Shown here in pieces: positions 27,372-38,500 of a stretch of DNA of 64,000 nucleotides. The notes beneath the pieces were generated by a model. That model ran no database searches and was not told the origin of the DNA. It saw only the letters and a program-made list of their open reading frames with translations. The position numbers were made by a program, and so were the translations under genes. Origin of the DNA: Thalassospira profundimaris (GTDB lineage: Bacteria; Pseudomonadota; Alphaproteobacteria; Rhodospirillales; Thalassospiraceae); NCBI RefSeq assembly GCF_003326675.1, contig NZ_JPWF01000016.1, positions 24,889-88,888 of the forward strand. The letters run 5' to 3'. How positions within the stretch are numbered: position 1 is the first letter of the stretch; the number at the start of each line of letters is the position of its first letter.

Positions 27372-28988
27372 TCAGGCAATATCACGCAAGGCCCGACGCA
27401 CGACCTTGCCGGTGGTTGTCATCGGCAATTGATCAAGAAACGCAATTTCACGTGGATATTCGTGGGCTGCAAGGCGGGTTTTGACAAATTCCTTGATCTC
27501 GCTTTCGAGCGCGGGCGACTGGTCATAACCGTCGGCAAGCACAACAAAGGCCTTTACGATCTGGCCACGCTGATCATCGGGCTTGCCAATCACCCCCGCC
27601 ATGCGAATGGCCGGATGGGCAATCAGGCAATCTTCAATTTCGCCCGGGCCGATGCGATAGCCCGCCGAACTGATCACATCATCATCACGCCCGACAAAGC
27701 GGATATAGCCATCGGCATCGACACAGCCCATGTCACCGGTCAAAAGCCATTCACCGACAAACTTGTCGCGGGTTGCTTCGGGATTACGCCAATATTCAAG
27801 GAACATGACCGGATCGGGCGCACGCACGGCAATCCGTCCCATTTCACCAGGTGCCAGAACTTTCCCGCCCAAATCAATCACCGCCACATTATGGCCCGGT
27901 GCCGGGCGCCCCATGACGCCGGGTTTGGGCGCCATGATCGACTGGCAGGAACTGACAACCATGTTGCATTCGGTTTGGCCGTAAAACTCATTGATCGTGA
28001 CATCAAATACCCGACGCCCCCAATCAAGAAGTTCCGCACCAAGCGTTTCACCACCACTTGCAATAGATCGCACATTGCAGTTGAATTTTTGCGCCACCTC
28101 ATCGCCAGCCGCCCGCATCATCTTTAACGCGGTTGGCGGCAGGAAGGTATTGCGCACGCCATATTCGGCGATCAGGCCAAAGGCCGCCTCGGGGGTGAAT
28201 TTTTCAAACCGGTGGGCAACGACCGGAACCCCGTGATGCCAGGCCGGCAGCAGCACATCAAGCAATCCGCCGATCCAGGCCCAGTCGGCAGGCGTCCACA
28301 TCACATCGCCGTCTTGCGGAAAGAAATCGTGCGACATTTCAACACCGGGCAAATGGCCCAGCAAAACCCGATGCGCATGAAGGGCACCTTTGGGCTGACC
28401 GGTGGTGCCCGATGTATAAATGATCAGGGCCGGTTCATCGGCACGGGTTTTGACAACATCGAAATCGTCGCTGGCCTCGGCCGAGAGCGCCTTGAAATCA
28501 AAACAACCATCCGGCGCCCCATCAATCACATAGACATATTCAAGCGCGGGAAGCAGGTCCCGGATTTCGGCAATTTTCGCCGCCCCTTCCTTATCGGTGA
28601 CAAGCGCCTTGGCCGCACAGTTGCCCAACCGGTATTCCAGCGCATCGACCCCGAACAGGGCAAAGAGCGGCACAGCAATCCCGCCCATTTTATAGGTCGC
28701 AATATGGGCAATTGCGGTTTCGGGGCTTTGCGGCAACAGAATGCCCACCCGGTCCCCGCGCCGGATGCCATGACGACGCATCACATTGGCAAAGCGGTTT
28801 GACAGACGTTTGAACTGGGCAAAGGTGTAATCACGGCGCGACCCGTCGCGCCTGCGATGCATCAATGCCAGACGATCCGGGTCATCAGCCCATTTGTCAC
28901 AAACATCGACACCGATATTGAAATGAGTCGGCACATCCCAGACAAAATCCGAACATACCGTCGCGTAGTCATCACGACTGGTCAGCAT
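27372..28988 (-). CDS. Acyl-CoA synthetase (AMP-forming)
   Basis: A 538-residue adenylate-forming enzyme that activates a carboxylic acid with ATP and CoA. Motifs: P-loop YTSGTTGQPKGALHAHRVL, FYGQTECNMVV (adenylate site), LLTGDMGCVDADGYIRFVGRDDDVISSAGYRIGP, and the C-terminal lysine motif TTTGKVVRRALR. The pattern is that of the acetyl-/medium-chain acyl-CoA synthetase group (benzoate/acetate-type subfamily). The chain length preference cannot be read. A Shine-Dalgarno GGGAGG lies five bases before the ATG at 28988. Confidence 0.9.
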   Translation of the reverse strand: MLTSRDDYATVCSDFVWDVPTHFNIGVDVCDKWADDPDRLALMHRRRDGSRRDYTFAQFKRLSNRFANVMRRHGIRRGDRVGILLPQSPETAIAHIATYKMGGIAVPLFALFGVDALEYRLGNCAAKALVTDKEGAAKIAEIRDLLPALEYVYVIDGAPDGCFDFKALSAEASDDFDVVKTRADEPALIIYTSGTTGQPKGALHAHRVLLGHLPGVEMSHDFFPQDGDVMWTPADWAWIGGLLDVLLPAWHHGVPVVAHRFEKFTPEAAFGLIAEYGVRNTFLPPTALKMMRAAGDEVAQKFNCNVRSIASGGETLGAELLDWGRRVFDVTINEFYGQTECNMVVSSCQSIMAPKPGVMGRPAPGHNVAVIDLGGKVLAPGEMGRIAVRAPDPVMFLEYWRNPEATRDKFVGEWLLTGDMGCVDADGYIRFVGRDDDVISSAGYRIGPGEIEDCLIAHPAIRMAGVIGKPDDQRGQIVKAFVVLADGYDQSPALESEIKEFVKTRLAAHEYPREIAFLDQLPMTTTGKVVRRALRDIA

Positions 28989-29126
28989 ATTTCCTCCCTG
29001 AATCTACCGCTGTTATTTGTTTTTGGCTGCGGCAAATATTGGCGACATGCTAGTGGCAAATTTCCAAAATTGGAAGAACTGCATCAGTCCTTTTCTCTGA
29101 CCAGCGGATATTTCACATGCGTATGA

Positions 29127-30605
29127 TCAGGAAGGCGGGTTCAGCAAGAAGGTGAAATTTGACGGTTGTCCGGCATCCGTCAGTGCACGGCTGTGACACC
29201 CCAAACAGGTCGCATCCGATTGATGTTGCATGAAACTTTCAAGCACACTGTTGGTCAAATAACGCGGCACTTCCCCGACACCGAATGTCGCCCCGCCGGG
29301 ATTGCCGATCCATTGGGTGCCAAGCAGCATGTAGTTTTGCCAAACCGTCCCGTCGAGTTTGCGTTGCCAGACAAAGTTGGCTTCGGCAGTCCCGGAAAAC
29401 AGCCGCCAACAGCGCACAATATCAGGGGAAACAACCGGTTTCCCGGATGGATCACGGGCAAAGGGTTGCCGATCCGCCCATTTCAGATCACCCGGAGTCG
29501 GGTCATTTGCAACATGTCCTTTGCCGGTCTTGCCGCCGTAAAATGCATAAACCGGCAATCCTTCGCTGGTCTTGCTGGCAGGGGCAAGGCATCCTTCGGC
29601 AAAGGGGGTGTCAGTGATGATACTGTTGGGACGGCGGGCATTGGCGGCCAGTGGCACATTGTCGATATGCTCGAAACTTGACCAGACCCAGCGATCACCA
29701 TTGCCACTGGTTACCCGTTGCACCAGGTGCATCCCGACCAGACCAACGGTCACATCCAGACAGGCAGGCCTACCATCAAGAGTCTGATCCGCCCCCAGCG
29801 AGATCCGGGCTGGTCGGGTATAATAGCCGTGCGGGACCGACGGAGCAGCAGCGGCATCGTCGGGCAAAATCCGCCAAGCGAATTTCAACAATTGTGCCCC
29901 CATGTCACCGGGACCGGCGGGGGGAATAGCGTTTTCCGCGCCCTCATCCGTCTTTTCAATGACACGATCCGTTGGGGATACCTGCCCCAATGGAAATGCA
30001 ATTGGTTTGCCCGAGTTGGCGAATGCCGTTCGCCCGGCCCTGGTATCCAGGCCGTTTTCCCGGATGTAACTGGTGGCAACCGGATTGATCCGGGTTTCAT
30101 AGAGAACAAAATTGCCTGCCTGATCGACCAGAATATCCCCGGTTGTTTGCAGATAGCTTGCCAGCAGCAGATATCCGTCAGGCAAATCATCGGCGCAGGC
30201 CGGGTTGGGATAGCCGACCTCGGAAAACAGATCACGCTGGGTCGGGAAGCTTTGCCACAAGGCGGGTTTCTCCGGTTCATCAAGCGGCGCCATCAGGGAT
30301 GTAAAAGCCTGCCATGAAAAACGGTCAAACGGGCGCTGGGCGTGATAAGCCAGAAAACGATAGATGAAATTGGCATCAAATTCCGGCACATCGACCGGTG
30401 CAACAGTGCATGGCCCGGCGTCCGATCCGTCCGAACAAAATTCGGCAGTATCGTAATCTTCGACAAAGACCGGGATTTCACCGCGTGCCGGATTGGCCGA
30501 AAGTGCCGCGTTTTGTGCGTGCGCGCCAAAGGGCATGGACAGCAGCAAAATTGCAAGACCAAGCATCACTGACATGGGGCTGGCGGCGTTGGTGGCGTTT
30601 GACAT
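29127..30605 (-). CDS. Secreted protein with a single C-terminal c-type haem motif
   Basis: A 492-residue protein with a Sec signal peptide (hydrophobic residues about 10-27, ending GAHAQNA). One CxxCH haem-attachment site, CLGCH, lies at about residues 467-471 near the C-terminus. The segment FDRFSWQAFTSLMAPL and the W/F-rich mid region match a family of proteobacterial secreted cytochrome-c-like proteins whose function is unknown. No second haem site is seen, so it is a one-haem protein or an enzyme with a haem tail. It is a single gene on the minus strand. Confidence 0.65.
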   Translation of the reverse strand: MSNATNAASPMSVMLGLAILLLSMPFGAHAQNAALSANPARGEIPVFVEDYDTAEFCSDGSDAGPCTVAPVDVPEFDANFIYRFLAYHAQRPFDRFSWQAFTSLMAPLDEPEKPALWQSFPTQRDLFSEVGYPNPACADDLPDGYLLLASYLQTTGDILVDQAGNFVLYETRINPVATSYIRENGLDTRAGRTAFANSGKPIAFPLGQVSPTDRVIEKTDEGAENAIPPAGPGDMGAQLLKFAWRILPDDAAAAPSVPHGYYTRPARISLGADQTLDGRPACLDVTVGLVGMHLVQRVTSGNGDRWVWSSFEHIDNVPLAANARRPNSIITDTPFAEGCLAPASKTSEGLPVYAFYGGKTGKGHVANDPTPGDLKWADRQPFARDPSGKPVVSPDIVRCWRLFSGTAEANFVWQRKLDGTVWQNYMLLGTQWIGNPGGATFGVGEVPRYLTNSVLESFMQHQSDATCLGCHSRALTDAGQPSNFTFLLNPPS

Positions 30606-30843
30606 GCCTGTTTGCGTCCCTGATCCTTATCGGAGGATGATCATAAACCGGTTTGGCCAATCTGTCCTAATTGTGGAGAGTAACAATCCTGTCAGAAGCA
30701 GGGTGAACAAGATCACATAATAACCGCCCTGTCGGTTGCCGGTTCTGCCAAACCGTTGCTTTTCCCGGAAATCCTGCCATATTTTGACCATCGCAGAATT
30801 GTATAAATGATTCTGCCCACAATTGGATCAAAGAGGGATTTCA

Positions 30844-31563
30844 ATGGCTTTTGAAACGCGTCAACGCGGCTATGACGTCTCGGTTGGCCGGTCGGCGGCC
30901 GAGATCGATGAAGGTCTCCGCGCCTATATGCTGCGTGTCTATAACTACATGGCATCCGCACTTGCCTTGACCGGTATCGTGGCAATGGCTGTGTCGACCA
31001 GCCCGACCCTGATGCAGGCTATTTTCGGCACCGGACTGCACTGGATTGTCATGCTGGCCCCGATCGGGCTTGTCTTCTTCCTGAGCGCACGTATTCATAA
31101 AATGAGTTTCGGCGCAGCACAGGCGACTTTCTGGGTCTATGCCGGTCTGATGGGCTTGTCCCTTGCTTCGATCTTCCTGGTTTACACCGGTGAATCGATC
31201 GCACGGACCTTCTTCATCACAGCTGGTACCTTTGGTGCAATGAGCCTTTATGGCTACACCACCAAGAAGGACCTGTCGGGTTGGGGCAGCTTCCTGTTCA
31301 TGGGCCTGATCGGCATCATCATTGCCAGCGTGGTCAACATCTTCCTTGGCAGCAGCATGTTGCAGTTCGTTATTTCGGCTGCTGGTGTACTGATCTTCAC
31401 CGGCCTGACCGCATACGACACCCAGCGCATCAAGGAAGCGTATCACGAGCATGATGACGCAACCACCGCAGGCAAAAAAGCCCTGTTCGGCGCGTTGCAG
31501 CTTTATCTCGATTTCGTGAACCTGTTCATCATGCTTCTGCACTTCTTCGGTAATCGCGAATAG
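30844..31563 (+). CDS. Bax inhibitor-1/YccA family membrane protein
   Basis: A 239-residue protein with seven hydrophobic helices, the BI-1/YccA (TMBIM) fold: LRAYMLRVYNYMASALALTG is the first conserved helix, and the C-terminal pattern is LTAYDTQRIKEAYHEHDD with the final helix ALQLYLDFVNLFIMLLHFFG. Bacterial members are inner-membrane proteins, in some cases calcium-leak channels or regulators of FtsH. The ATG at 30844 is preferred, with GAGGG shortly upstream. A terminator follows at once. Confidence 0.92.
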   Translation: MAFETRQRGYDVSVGRSAAEIDEGLRAYMLRVYNYMASALALTGIVAMAVSTSPTLMQAIFGTGLHWIVMLAPIGLVFFLSARIHKMSFGAAQATFWVYAGLMGLSLASIFLVYTGESIARTFFITAGTFGAMSLYGYTTKKDLSGWGSFLFMGLIGIIIASVVNIFLGSSMLQFVISAAGVLIFTGLTAYDTQRIKEAYHEHDDATTAGKKALFGALQLYLDFVNLFIMLLHFFGNRE

Positions 31564-31602
31564 AAGTGTGGTTGTCTACTGCCCCCCGGGCAGTCGCAGT
31601 CA

Positions 31603-31639
31603 AAACCCCCGCAGCAATCGTTGCGGGGGTTTCTTTTTG
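31603..31639 (+). terminator. Terminator of the BI-1 gene
   Basis: An 11-bp perfect stem (31603-31613 with 31622-31632) is followed by CTTTTT. Confidence 0.9.
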
Positions 31640-31721
31640 GGATCGGTTTCAAAGAGAATTTCTGCATCCGGGATCGCAAAACCAGATGGGTTCACACCGG
31701 ATCGGTTTGATGTCATCCCGA

Positions 31722-33320
31722 TCAGGACGCATCGGCCTTTTCGGCACCCTCGCCGCCGGTTGCGTCGATAATGGCCTTGCGATGTCCCAACTGCGACAGG
31801 ATGTTTTCCGAACGGGTATGCCCACCCGAAGCCACACGCGCCGCCCCCTTGGCTCCGGCATCCATAAAGGCCTCGTAAGCTTGCGAGAAACCCATTCTGG
31901 CATTCGAGAGCATCTCAGTATCCTTATGGACCGTGCCATTGGTCAGATAAACCGTGGCCAATGCAAACATCGTACGTCCCCAGATATAGGGATGATCGCG
32001 CCGCGCACAGATTTTTAGCGCGGCCTGAAAGACCGGCACGACCTGGGTATCAGGAATGGTGACATCATTGACAATCGCAGCAGCAACAATGGATTCGGCA
32101 AGACCATAAGCCGTAATGGCATAAAGCGGCGCATGGGCCCGATTATTGACCATGGCAAGGGCCCGGCGATATTGCGACGCCCCGCTATCAATCAGTTTGG
32201 CATTTTCGGTTTCCTTGCCACAGGCCACCATGGCCTCTGCCATTTTGCAAATCGCCAAGGCCCGGTCGACCGGAGACCCCATCGACAATTCGAAACGCCG
32301 TTCCAGCATCTTCCAGATGCTTATGGCAAGGGTGGCCGAGCGCGCCTTCATATTGGCCACCAGAGACCAGTTCACCAGTCCGGCATACAGCGCAAGCAGC
32401 GCTGTTGATTTTGCATCAATCCTGGAAAAATCACTGACCAGTCCAACCAGATCCTCGGTCGTCAGTTCCTTTGAAGCTTCATCCTTTTGAGGCACGGCCT
32501 CACCCAGAAGCCCGGAAGATGCGCGGGGTTTGGTCTTGACCGGTTCACTGACAGGTTCCCCAGCATCACCAAGAATTTTGCGGATATGGGGCTCAAGGAC
32601 ACGAAGGGCACTTGCGCAATAGGTCCGGTCACCGGTTTCGGTCAGGACAAACACCCCGAACGCATAAGCAGTTGCCGCCCCCGGCCCTGCCATTTCGAAA
32701 TATTCACCACGATTGACCCGTTCCTGAATATCTTCGAGATGGGTTGCCAGCCGGGCAATCTGAAGCAATCGCTGTTCGCCGCCACGTGATTTGAACACCA
32801 GCTGGGCGGCGAGCAATATCTTGAGGAATTGGGCAATATCGGGATGGTCCACCGCCCGGAAAGAATGGGTCAGCGGTAACATCAAATCATAAAGCGACGA
32901 GGCCAATGCATCACTGACCAGATGCAGGTCAAATCCGCCCACAGCATTTTTCCGCCCCCAGAACACCGCATCAGCATCAACCCGGTGCCCCATATTGAGA
33001 ACATTGAGCTGGGCTTCGCGCATTGCCTGATAGTCATCAACCGCGTCCGGATTGGGCGCAAAAAGTTGATCAAGCAGGACGGACTGGCTTTCGGGGATAT
33101 CAAGCAGACTGCGCGATACTTTTTCCACGACTGGGTCCGAGGCCCCGAAACCACCCTGACCGGAGGTATCCGGGCGATCAAACCGTGCAATGGCGTACAG
33201 GCATATGGGTTCATCATCCTGCGCGCCTTCATGCGCAGGTTCCGATAGATCCCCTGAAGTATCGTTGCCGGTAATCAGTGATTTGATTACCAGGCCAACC
33301 ATTGACCAGAACCCAGCCAT
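31722..33320 (-). CDS. Large helical (TPR-like) protein, unknown function
   Basis: A 532-residue protein that I do not recognise. It starts with a short hydrophobic segment (GFWSMVGLVIKSLI) and continues with Ala-rich helical pairs typical of tetratricopeptide-like folds (SGASQYRRALAMVNNRAHAPLY, WGRTMFALATVYLTNGTVHKD). It has no signal peptide cleavage site, enzyme motif or C-terminal anchor. The charged linker at about residues 265-300 (KTKPRASS...KELTTEDLVGL) separates two helical halves. Its neighbours (BI-1 and HtpX) are membrane quality-control proteins, but co-operation is not shown. GC composition is normal. Confidence 0.7.
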   Translation of the reverse strand: MAGFWSMVGLVIKSLITGNDTSGDLSEPAHEGAQDDEPICLYAIARFDRPDTSGQGGFGASDPVVEKVSRSLLDIPESQSVLLDQLFAPNPDAVDDYQAMREAQLNVLNMGHRVDADAVFWGRKNAVGGFDLHLVSDALASSLYDLMLPLTHSFRAVDHPDIAQFLKILLAAQLVFKSRGGEQRLLQIARLATHLEDIQERVNRGEYFEMAGPGAATAYAFGVFVLTETGDRTYCASALRVLEPHIRKILGDAGEPVSEPVKTKPRASSGLLGEAVPQKDEASKELTTEDLVGLVSDFSRIDAKSTALLALYAGLVNWSLVANMKARSATLAISIWKMLERRFELSMGSPVDRALAICKMAEAMVACGKETENAKLIDSGASQYRRALAMVNNRAHAPLYAITAYGLAESIVAAAIVNDVTIPDTQVVPVFQAALKICARRDHPYIWGRTMFALATVYLTNGTVHKDTEMLSNARMGFSQAYEAFMDAGAKGAARVASGGHTRSENILSQLGHRKAIIDATGGEGAEKADAS

Positions 33321-33521
33321 TTTTATCCTTGTTCTGACCTGGCCAGATGCGGCTTCGTGTCAGAACCTTTTTGGTATGCGCAATTCTTTGACGACCATTG
33401 TCATCGGGTTGACACAGTTGGTCAATCCTACAGCCGAGCCCATTCATCATACCCAAGTATAGATCAAATCCCCCTCAGATATGGGCCACATAGATCAAAG
33501 AACCAAAGGTCCGGCCTTCCC

Positions 33522-34499
33522 CTAATTCCAGGGGCGGTTGCGGGTACGGCGCGGTGATGCCGGGGCCTGACGGGTCGGCGCACCTGCCCCCCACGGACCT
33601 TTCTTCGACGGCTGCGGCTGTGACGTCATTTCACGGGGCTGTCCACCGCCATTTGCCATGGCCTGAAGCCGGGCAATGCGGTTCGCCATATTCGGATGGG
33701 TCGAAAACAGATTGTCCACGCCCTTACCCGACAGCGGATTGGCGATATACATATGTGCGGTTGCCGGATTGCGTTCGGCTTCCATGTTCGGGATGGCGTG
33801 AACACCCTTGTCAAGCTTGGCCAGGGCACTGGCCAGCCACATCGGATGGCCGCAGATTTCGGCCCCGATACGATCCGCGTCATATTCGCGGGTCCGTGAA
33901 ATCGCCATTTGCACGATCATCGCCCCCATCGGCGCCAAAATGGCAATCAGGATCATGCCGATCCCGCCCAGCGGATTGTTGTTTTCGCTGCGATTGCCAC
34001 CAAACATACCGGCAAACATCGCAAAATTGGCGAGGGCCGAAATCGCCCCGGCAATGGTCGCGGTGATGGTCATGGTCAAAGTGTCACGGTTTTTGACATG
34101 GGCCAGTTCATGGGCCATCACACCCGCGATCTCGTTACGATCCAGAAGTTTGAGCAAGCCGGTGGTAGCCGCCACCGCCGCATTTTCCGGATTGCGCCCC
34201 GTGGCAAAGGCATTGGGCTGCGGGTTTTCGATGATATAGACCTTGGGCATCGGAATTTCGGCATTGCGCGACAGATCGCGCACCATTGCCACCAGTTCCG
34301 GCGCAGTCCGTTCATCAACCTGACGCGCACCGCGCATCCGAAGCAACATGGCATCGGAATTCCAGTAGGCGAACACATTCATTGCAGCCGCAAACAAAAG
34401 CGCAATGATCATGCCCTGCTGGCCGCCAATCATCATGCCGACAGCACCAAACAGTGCAGTCAAACCCGCAAGCAACAAACCTGTACGCACATAGTTCAT
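33522..34499 (-). CDS. htpX: Membrane zinc protease HtpX (M48B)
   Basis: A 325-residue inner-membrane metallopeptidase that removes damaged membrane proteins alongside FtsH. Two N-terminal helices (about residues 7-24 and 28-45) precede the zinc motif HELAH (HExxH) at about 130-134, followed by further helices and [13 protein letters not shown] with the third zinc ligand Glu. A 40-residue basic, Pro-rich tail ends the protein. The frame is open 68 codons upstream, but the ATG at 34499 has AAAGGGTG eight bases before it. An inverted repeat GTCGAA/TTCGAC at 34501-34520 overlaps this ribosome-binding region. Confidence 0.93.
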   Translation of the reverse strand: MNYVRTGLLLAGLTALFGAVGMMIGGQQGMIIALLFAAAMNVFAYWNSDAMLLRMRGARQVDERTAPELVAMVRDLSRNAEIPMPKVYIIENPQPNAFATGRNPENAAVAATTGLLKLLDRNEIAGVMAHELAHVKNRDTLTMTITATIAGAISALANFAMFAGMFGGNRSENNNPLGGIGMILIAILAPMGAMIVQMAISRTREYDADRIGAEICGHPMWLASALAKLDKGVHAIPNMEAERNPATAHMYIANPLSGKGVDNLFSTHPNMANRIARLQAMANGGGQPREMTSQPQPSKKGPWGAGAPTRQAPASPRRTRNRPWN

Positions 34500-34754
34500 G
34501 GTCGAACACCCTTTTTCGACAAACCTTCCGAACGACAGATAAGGCAAAGTTTGCCAATGGCAAGCACCCGGCAAACTTGTTCTGCTTCTTTGCCACCGCA
34601 TCGAAAACTTATTCATTGGTGTGGGAAGATTATTCCCGCCAACCCTTTGAACAAGCGAAATGATTATGGCTTTTTTACCTGCGTGACCGACATCACAGAG
34701 CAAATACCCCAGATATCAAATGGATCCAAGCAACACACCTATTAGTGGTCTTTT

Positions 34755-34770
34755 AATTGCATGTACAATT
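34755..34770. promoter_or_regulatory. Inverted repeat before the gene at 34796
   Basis: AATTG, six bases, CAATT lies 26 bp before the ATG and just before a strong Shine-Dalgarno (AGGAGGT). It could be an operator; nothing else supports this. Confidence 0.3.
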
Positions 34771-34795
34771 TAAAGATCATTGAAGGAGGTGTCAT

Positions 34796-35440
34796 ATGGT
34801 CGAGTTTCAAGGGAAAATGTCCATCGTCGGCGCGCGCTATCTGACCATGCCCAGACCGATTGATCCACAAACCGGTGAATACAGCACGAAGTTTTCGCTT
34901 GATGAATGGAAAGCCATTCAAACCAAGCGCAAGGAAGAATTCGAGACCTATCAAGCCAATGCTGAAAGTCAGCTAAACAGTTGGCTTGATGATAACGCTG
35001 AGGCACAGATCACACGCGCCTATTATCTTGATGATGAACTGGTCGCAGTGTTTGGCGAGAACAACGTCAATGTGTCCAATGGCATGAACTACGCCATGGA
35101 GTATCGCTATGCACAAAGCGATGGCGAGGATCTTGGATATTCCGGGGATCAGTTAACCCGATATGTAGAAAACCGCATCGAGTTTGCATTACGTCGCGAA
35201 TATGGTGACCGATTGACGGTTAAGGACAGTTCGGCCGGAACACTTGGCACACTGGCAGATTACCGCGAGGAACTGTTTGGCGGGGATCGCTGGCCGTCCG
35301 AAGACAACATGCCACCCCTGCGCGAGATTGACTGGAATGCGCCATCTCCGGCACAGGCGGGCACCTGGCAGGGACCACTGGCCTTGATTGATACCCAGGC
35401 ATTTCTCGATATACGCACGATGAGACTTGAGGCGCGGTAG
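34796..35440 (+). CDS. Conserved-looking soluble protein, unknown function
   Basis: A 214-residue acidic protein with no signal peptide or membrane segment and no motif I recognise. A strong Shine-Dalgarno AGGAGGT lies five bases before the ATG, and the gene has its own terminator at 35449, so it is a single-gene unit. Visible features are a Lys/Glu-rich helix (KAIQTKRKEEFETYQANAES), an acidic region (DDNAEAQ...YYLDDELVAVFGENN) and an aromatic-rich middle (MNYAMEYRYAQ). Codon use resembles its neighbours. Cytoplasmic location is inferred. Confidence 0.65.
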   Translation: MVEFQGKMSIVGARYLTMPRPIDPQTGEYSTKFSLDEWKAIQTKRKEEFETYQANAESQLNSWLDDNAEAQITRAYYLDDELVAVFGENNVNVSNGMNYAMEYRYAQSDGEDLGYSGDQLTRYVENRIEFALRREYGDRLTVKDSSAGTLGTLADYREELFGGDRWPSEDNMPPLREIDWNAPSPAQAGTWQGPLALIDTQAFLDIRTMRLEAR

Positions 35441-35448
35441 GATAGGTA

Positions 35449-35496
35449 AAACAGCCGGACCGGCGGGGTCGGGGGAAAAAGACGGTCCGGCTGTTT
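35449..35496. terminator. Bidirectional terminator before the RND pump gene
   Basis: A 13-bp perfect stem (35449-35461 with 35484-35496) has a 22-base loop. It serves the gene at 34796 on the plus strand and the RND permease on the minus strand. Confidence 0.75.
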
Positions 35497-35511
35497 CTGC
35501 AACGATGTCGG

Positions 35512-38500
35512 TTACTCCGCAGGCTGGTGTGCGTCAGCCCCATCAAGTGAACGAACTTCGTTGCGCCGGCCAATCATGCGTACAAGGACATAAAAGACCG
35601 GGGTCAGGATCAGGCCAAATATCGTCACGCCCAGCATCCCCGAGAACACGGCAATACCAATCGCGTGACGCATCTCGGCACCGGCACCACTGGACAGAAC
35701 CAGCGGCACGACGCCCATGATGAAGGCCAAAGATGTCATAAGGATCGGGCGCAGACGCAGACGGCTAGCCTCGATTGCGGCCTGAACGGTGCCGCGTCCC
35801 TGATGTTCAAGTTCGCGGGCGAACTCGACAATCAGGATGGCGTTCTTTGATGCCAGACCTGCCAGCACGAACAGACTGATCTGGGTGAAGATGTTGTTGT
35901 CCCCACCAAACAGATAGACACCAAATACCGCCGAAAGGATGCTCATCGGGACGATCAGGATCACCGCCAGTGGTATGGTCAGGCTTTCATATTGAGCAGC
36001 CAGAACCAGGAACACCAGAAGGATACAGATCGGGAAGATAAAGATCGCCGTATTGCCCGCCAGAATCTGCTGATAGGTCAGTTCCGTCCATTCATAGGAC
36101 ATGCCGGGCGGCAATGTTTCTTCCAAGATCTTGGTGATCGCAGCCTGTGCCTCGCCACTGGAATAGCCCGGTGCGGCGTTGCCATTCAGGTCTGCCGAAC
36201 GAAACGCGTTATAGCGCATCGCTGTATCCGGCCCGAATGTTTCGGAAACGGAAAGAACAGAACCAAGCGGCACCATATCCCCATCCGCGTTGCGTGTTTG
36301 CAGACGCAGGATGTCTTCGGGGCTTGAACGATATGGCTTGTCGGCCTGCGCGATCACCTGATAGGTGCGGCCAAAGGCGTTGAAGTCGTTGACATACATC
36401 GAGCCCAGATAGACCTGCATGGTCCGGAAGATTTCATCAACCGGCACGCCAAGCTGCTGAACCTTGGTACGATCAAGGGTCGCCTGAAGCTGCGGGACAT
36501 TGATGTTATAGCTTGAAAACACGCCGGTCAGTTCCGGGGCTGCCCATGCCTTGGCAAGGACTTGTTTCATAGCATCATCAAGGGCGCGATAGCCCTGATC
36601 AGAGCGATCCTGTACCTGAAGCTTGAAGCCACCGACTGTACCAAGCCCCTGAACCGGGGGTGCCGGGAAGATGGCAACAAAGGCCTCGCCAATGGCTGCG
36701 AATTTCTGTTGCAGCTTGCCGGCAATGGCAAGGCCCGACAGATCATCGCTTTTGCGTTCGTCAAAGTCGGTCAGCGTGACAAACACAATGCCGGCACTTG
36801 AACTGTTCACAAAGCCGTTGATCGAAAGCCCCGGGAAGGCCACGGCACTTTCAACACCGGGTTCCTTAAGCGCGATATCAGACATTTCACGAATGACGTC
36901 TTCGGTACGATCCAGTGTCGCGCCCTGCGGAAGCTGGGCAAAACTGACCAGATACTGCTTGTCCTGAAGGGGAACAAAGCCCGTGGGCAATATCTGGAAG
37001 CCCTGCCAGGTCAGAACCAGCAACCCGGCATAAAGCACCATCATGATGGCCTTGACACCCAGCAGGCGTTTAACCCCGCCGGCATACATTTCCGTGCTGC
37101 GGTTAAAGAAGCGGTTAAAGCCCCGGAAGAACCAGCCAAAAACAAAGTCCATTCCGCGCGTTAGCCAGTCTTTCGGCGCATCATGACCGCGCAGGAGAAC
37201 CGCCGACAAAGCCGGGCTGAGCGTCAGGGAGTTGATGGTTGAAATGATCGTCGCAATAGCGATGGTCAGGGCAAATTGCTGATAGAACTGGCCGGTCAGG
37301 CCGGAAATAAAGGCAATCGGCACAAACACACCGGTGATCACAAGCGAGGTTGCGATGATCGGGCCGGTTACTTCGCGCATGGCCGCAACCGTTGCATCGC
37401 GCGGCGAAAGACCCCGTTCGATGTTACGTTCAACGTTTTCGACCACAACAATCGCGTCATCGACCACGATCCCGATTGCCAGGATCAATCCGAACAGTGA
37501 CAGCACGTTGATCGAGAAGCCCATCAACAGCATCAGGGCAAAGGTCCCGATGATAGATACCGGCACGGCAAGCAACGGAATGATTGATGCCCGCCATGTT
37601 TGCAGGAAGATCGTCACCACGATCACCACAAGGGCGATGGCTTCCAACAGGGTCTTGATCACCGATTTGATCGAGCCGCGCACAAACACGGTCGGGTCAT
37701 AAACAATCGAGTAATCGAGATCATCGGGGAAGTTTTGCTTAAGCTCTTCCATGGTCGCACGCACATTGCTTGAAATATCAAGCGCGTTCGAACCCGGTGA
37801 TGCAAAGATCGGAATGGCGACGGCCGGTTTGTTATCAAGCAGGGAACGCAGCGCATATTGCTGGGCTTCCATTTCGACACGGGCGACATCGCCAAGGCGC
37901 GTGATCGTACCATCATCTTCACGTTTAATGATGATGTTCTGAAATTCTTCGGGGGATTCCAGACGGCCACTGATATTGATCGGCAACTGGAACTGCACGC
38001 CACTGTCATAGGGCGCACCACCGATGATGCCTGCTGCGACCTGTACGTTCTGGCTTTGAATGGCTGCGACCACCTCGCCCGCGGTCAGGTTGCGTTCGGC
38101 AACCTTGTCGGGGTTGAGCCAGACACGCATGGCATAATCGCCCGATCCGAAGAGGCCAACCTGCCCGACGCCACTGATACGTGCCAGACGGTCACGGACA
38201 TTAAGCGTCGCGTAGTTGCGCAGATAAAGCATGTCATAGCGTTCATTGGGCGAACGCAAATGCACGACCATCGTCAGATCAGGGGACCGTTTGGAAACGG
38301 TCACACCAAGCTGACGCACGATATCGGGCAGACGCGGTTCGGCCTGTGATACGCGGTTCTGGACCTTTTGCTGGGCCAGATCGGGATCAGTGCCAATTTC
38401 AAAGGTCACGGTCAGCGACAGGTTGCCGTCCGTGGTGGCCAGCGAGTTGACATAAAGCATCCCTTCAACCCCGTTGATCTGTTCTTCAAGGGGGGATGCA

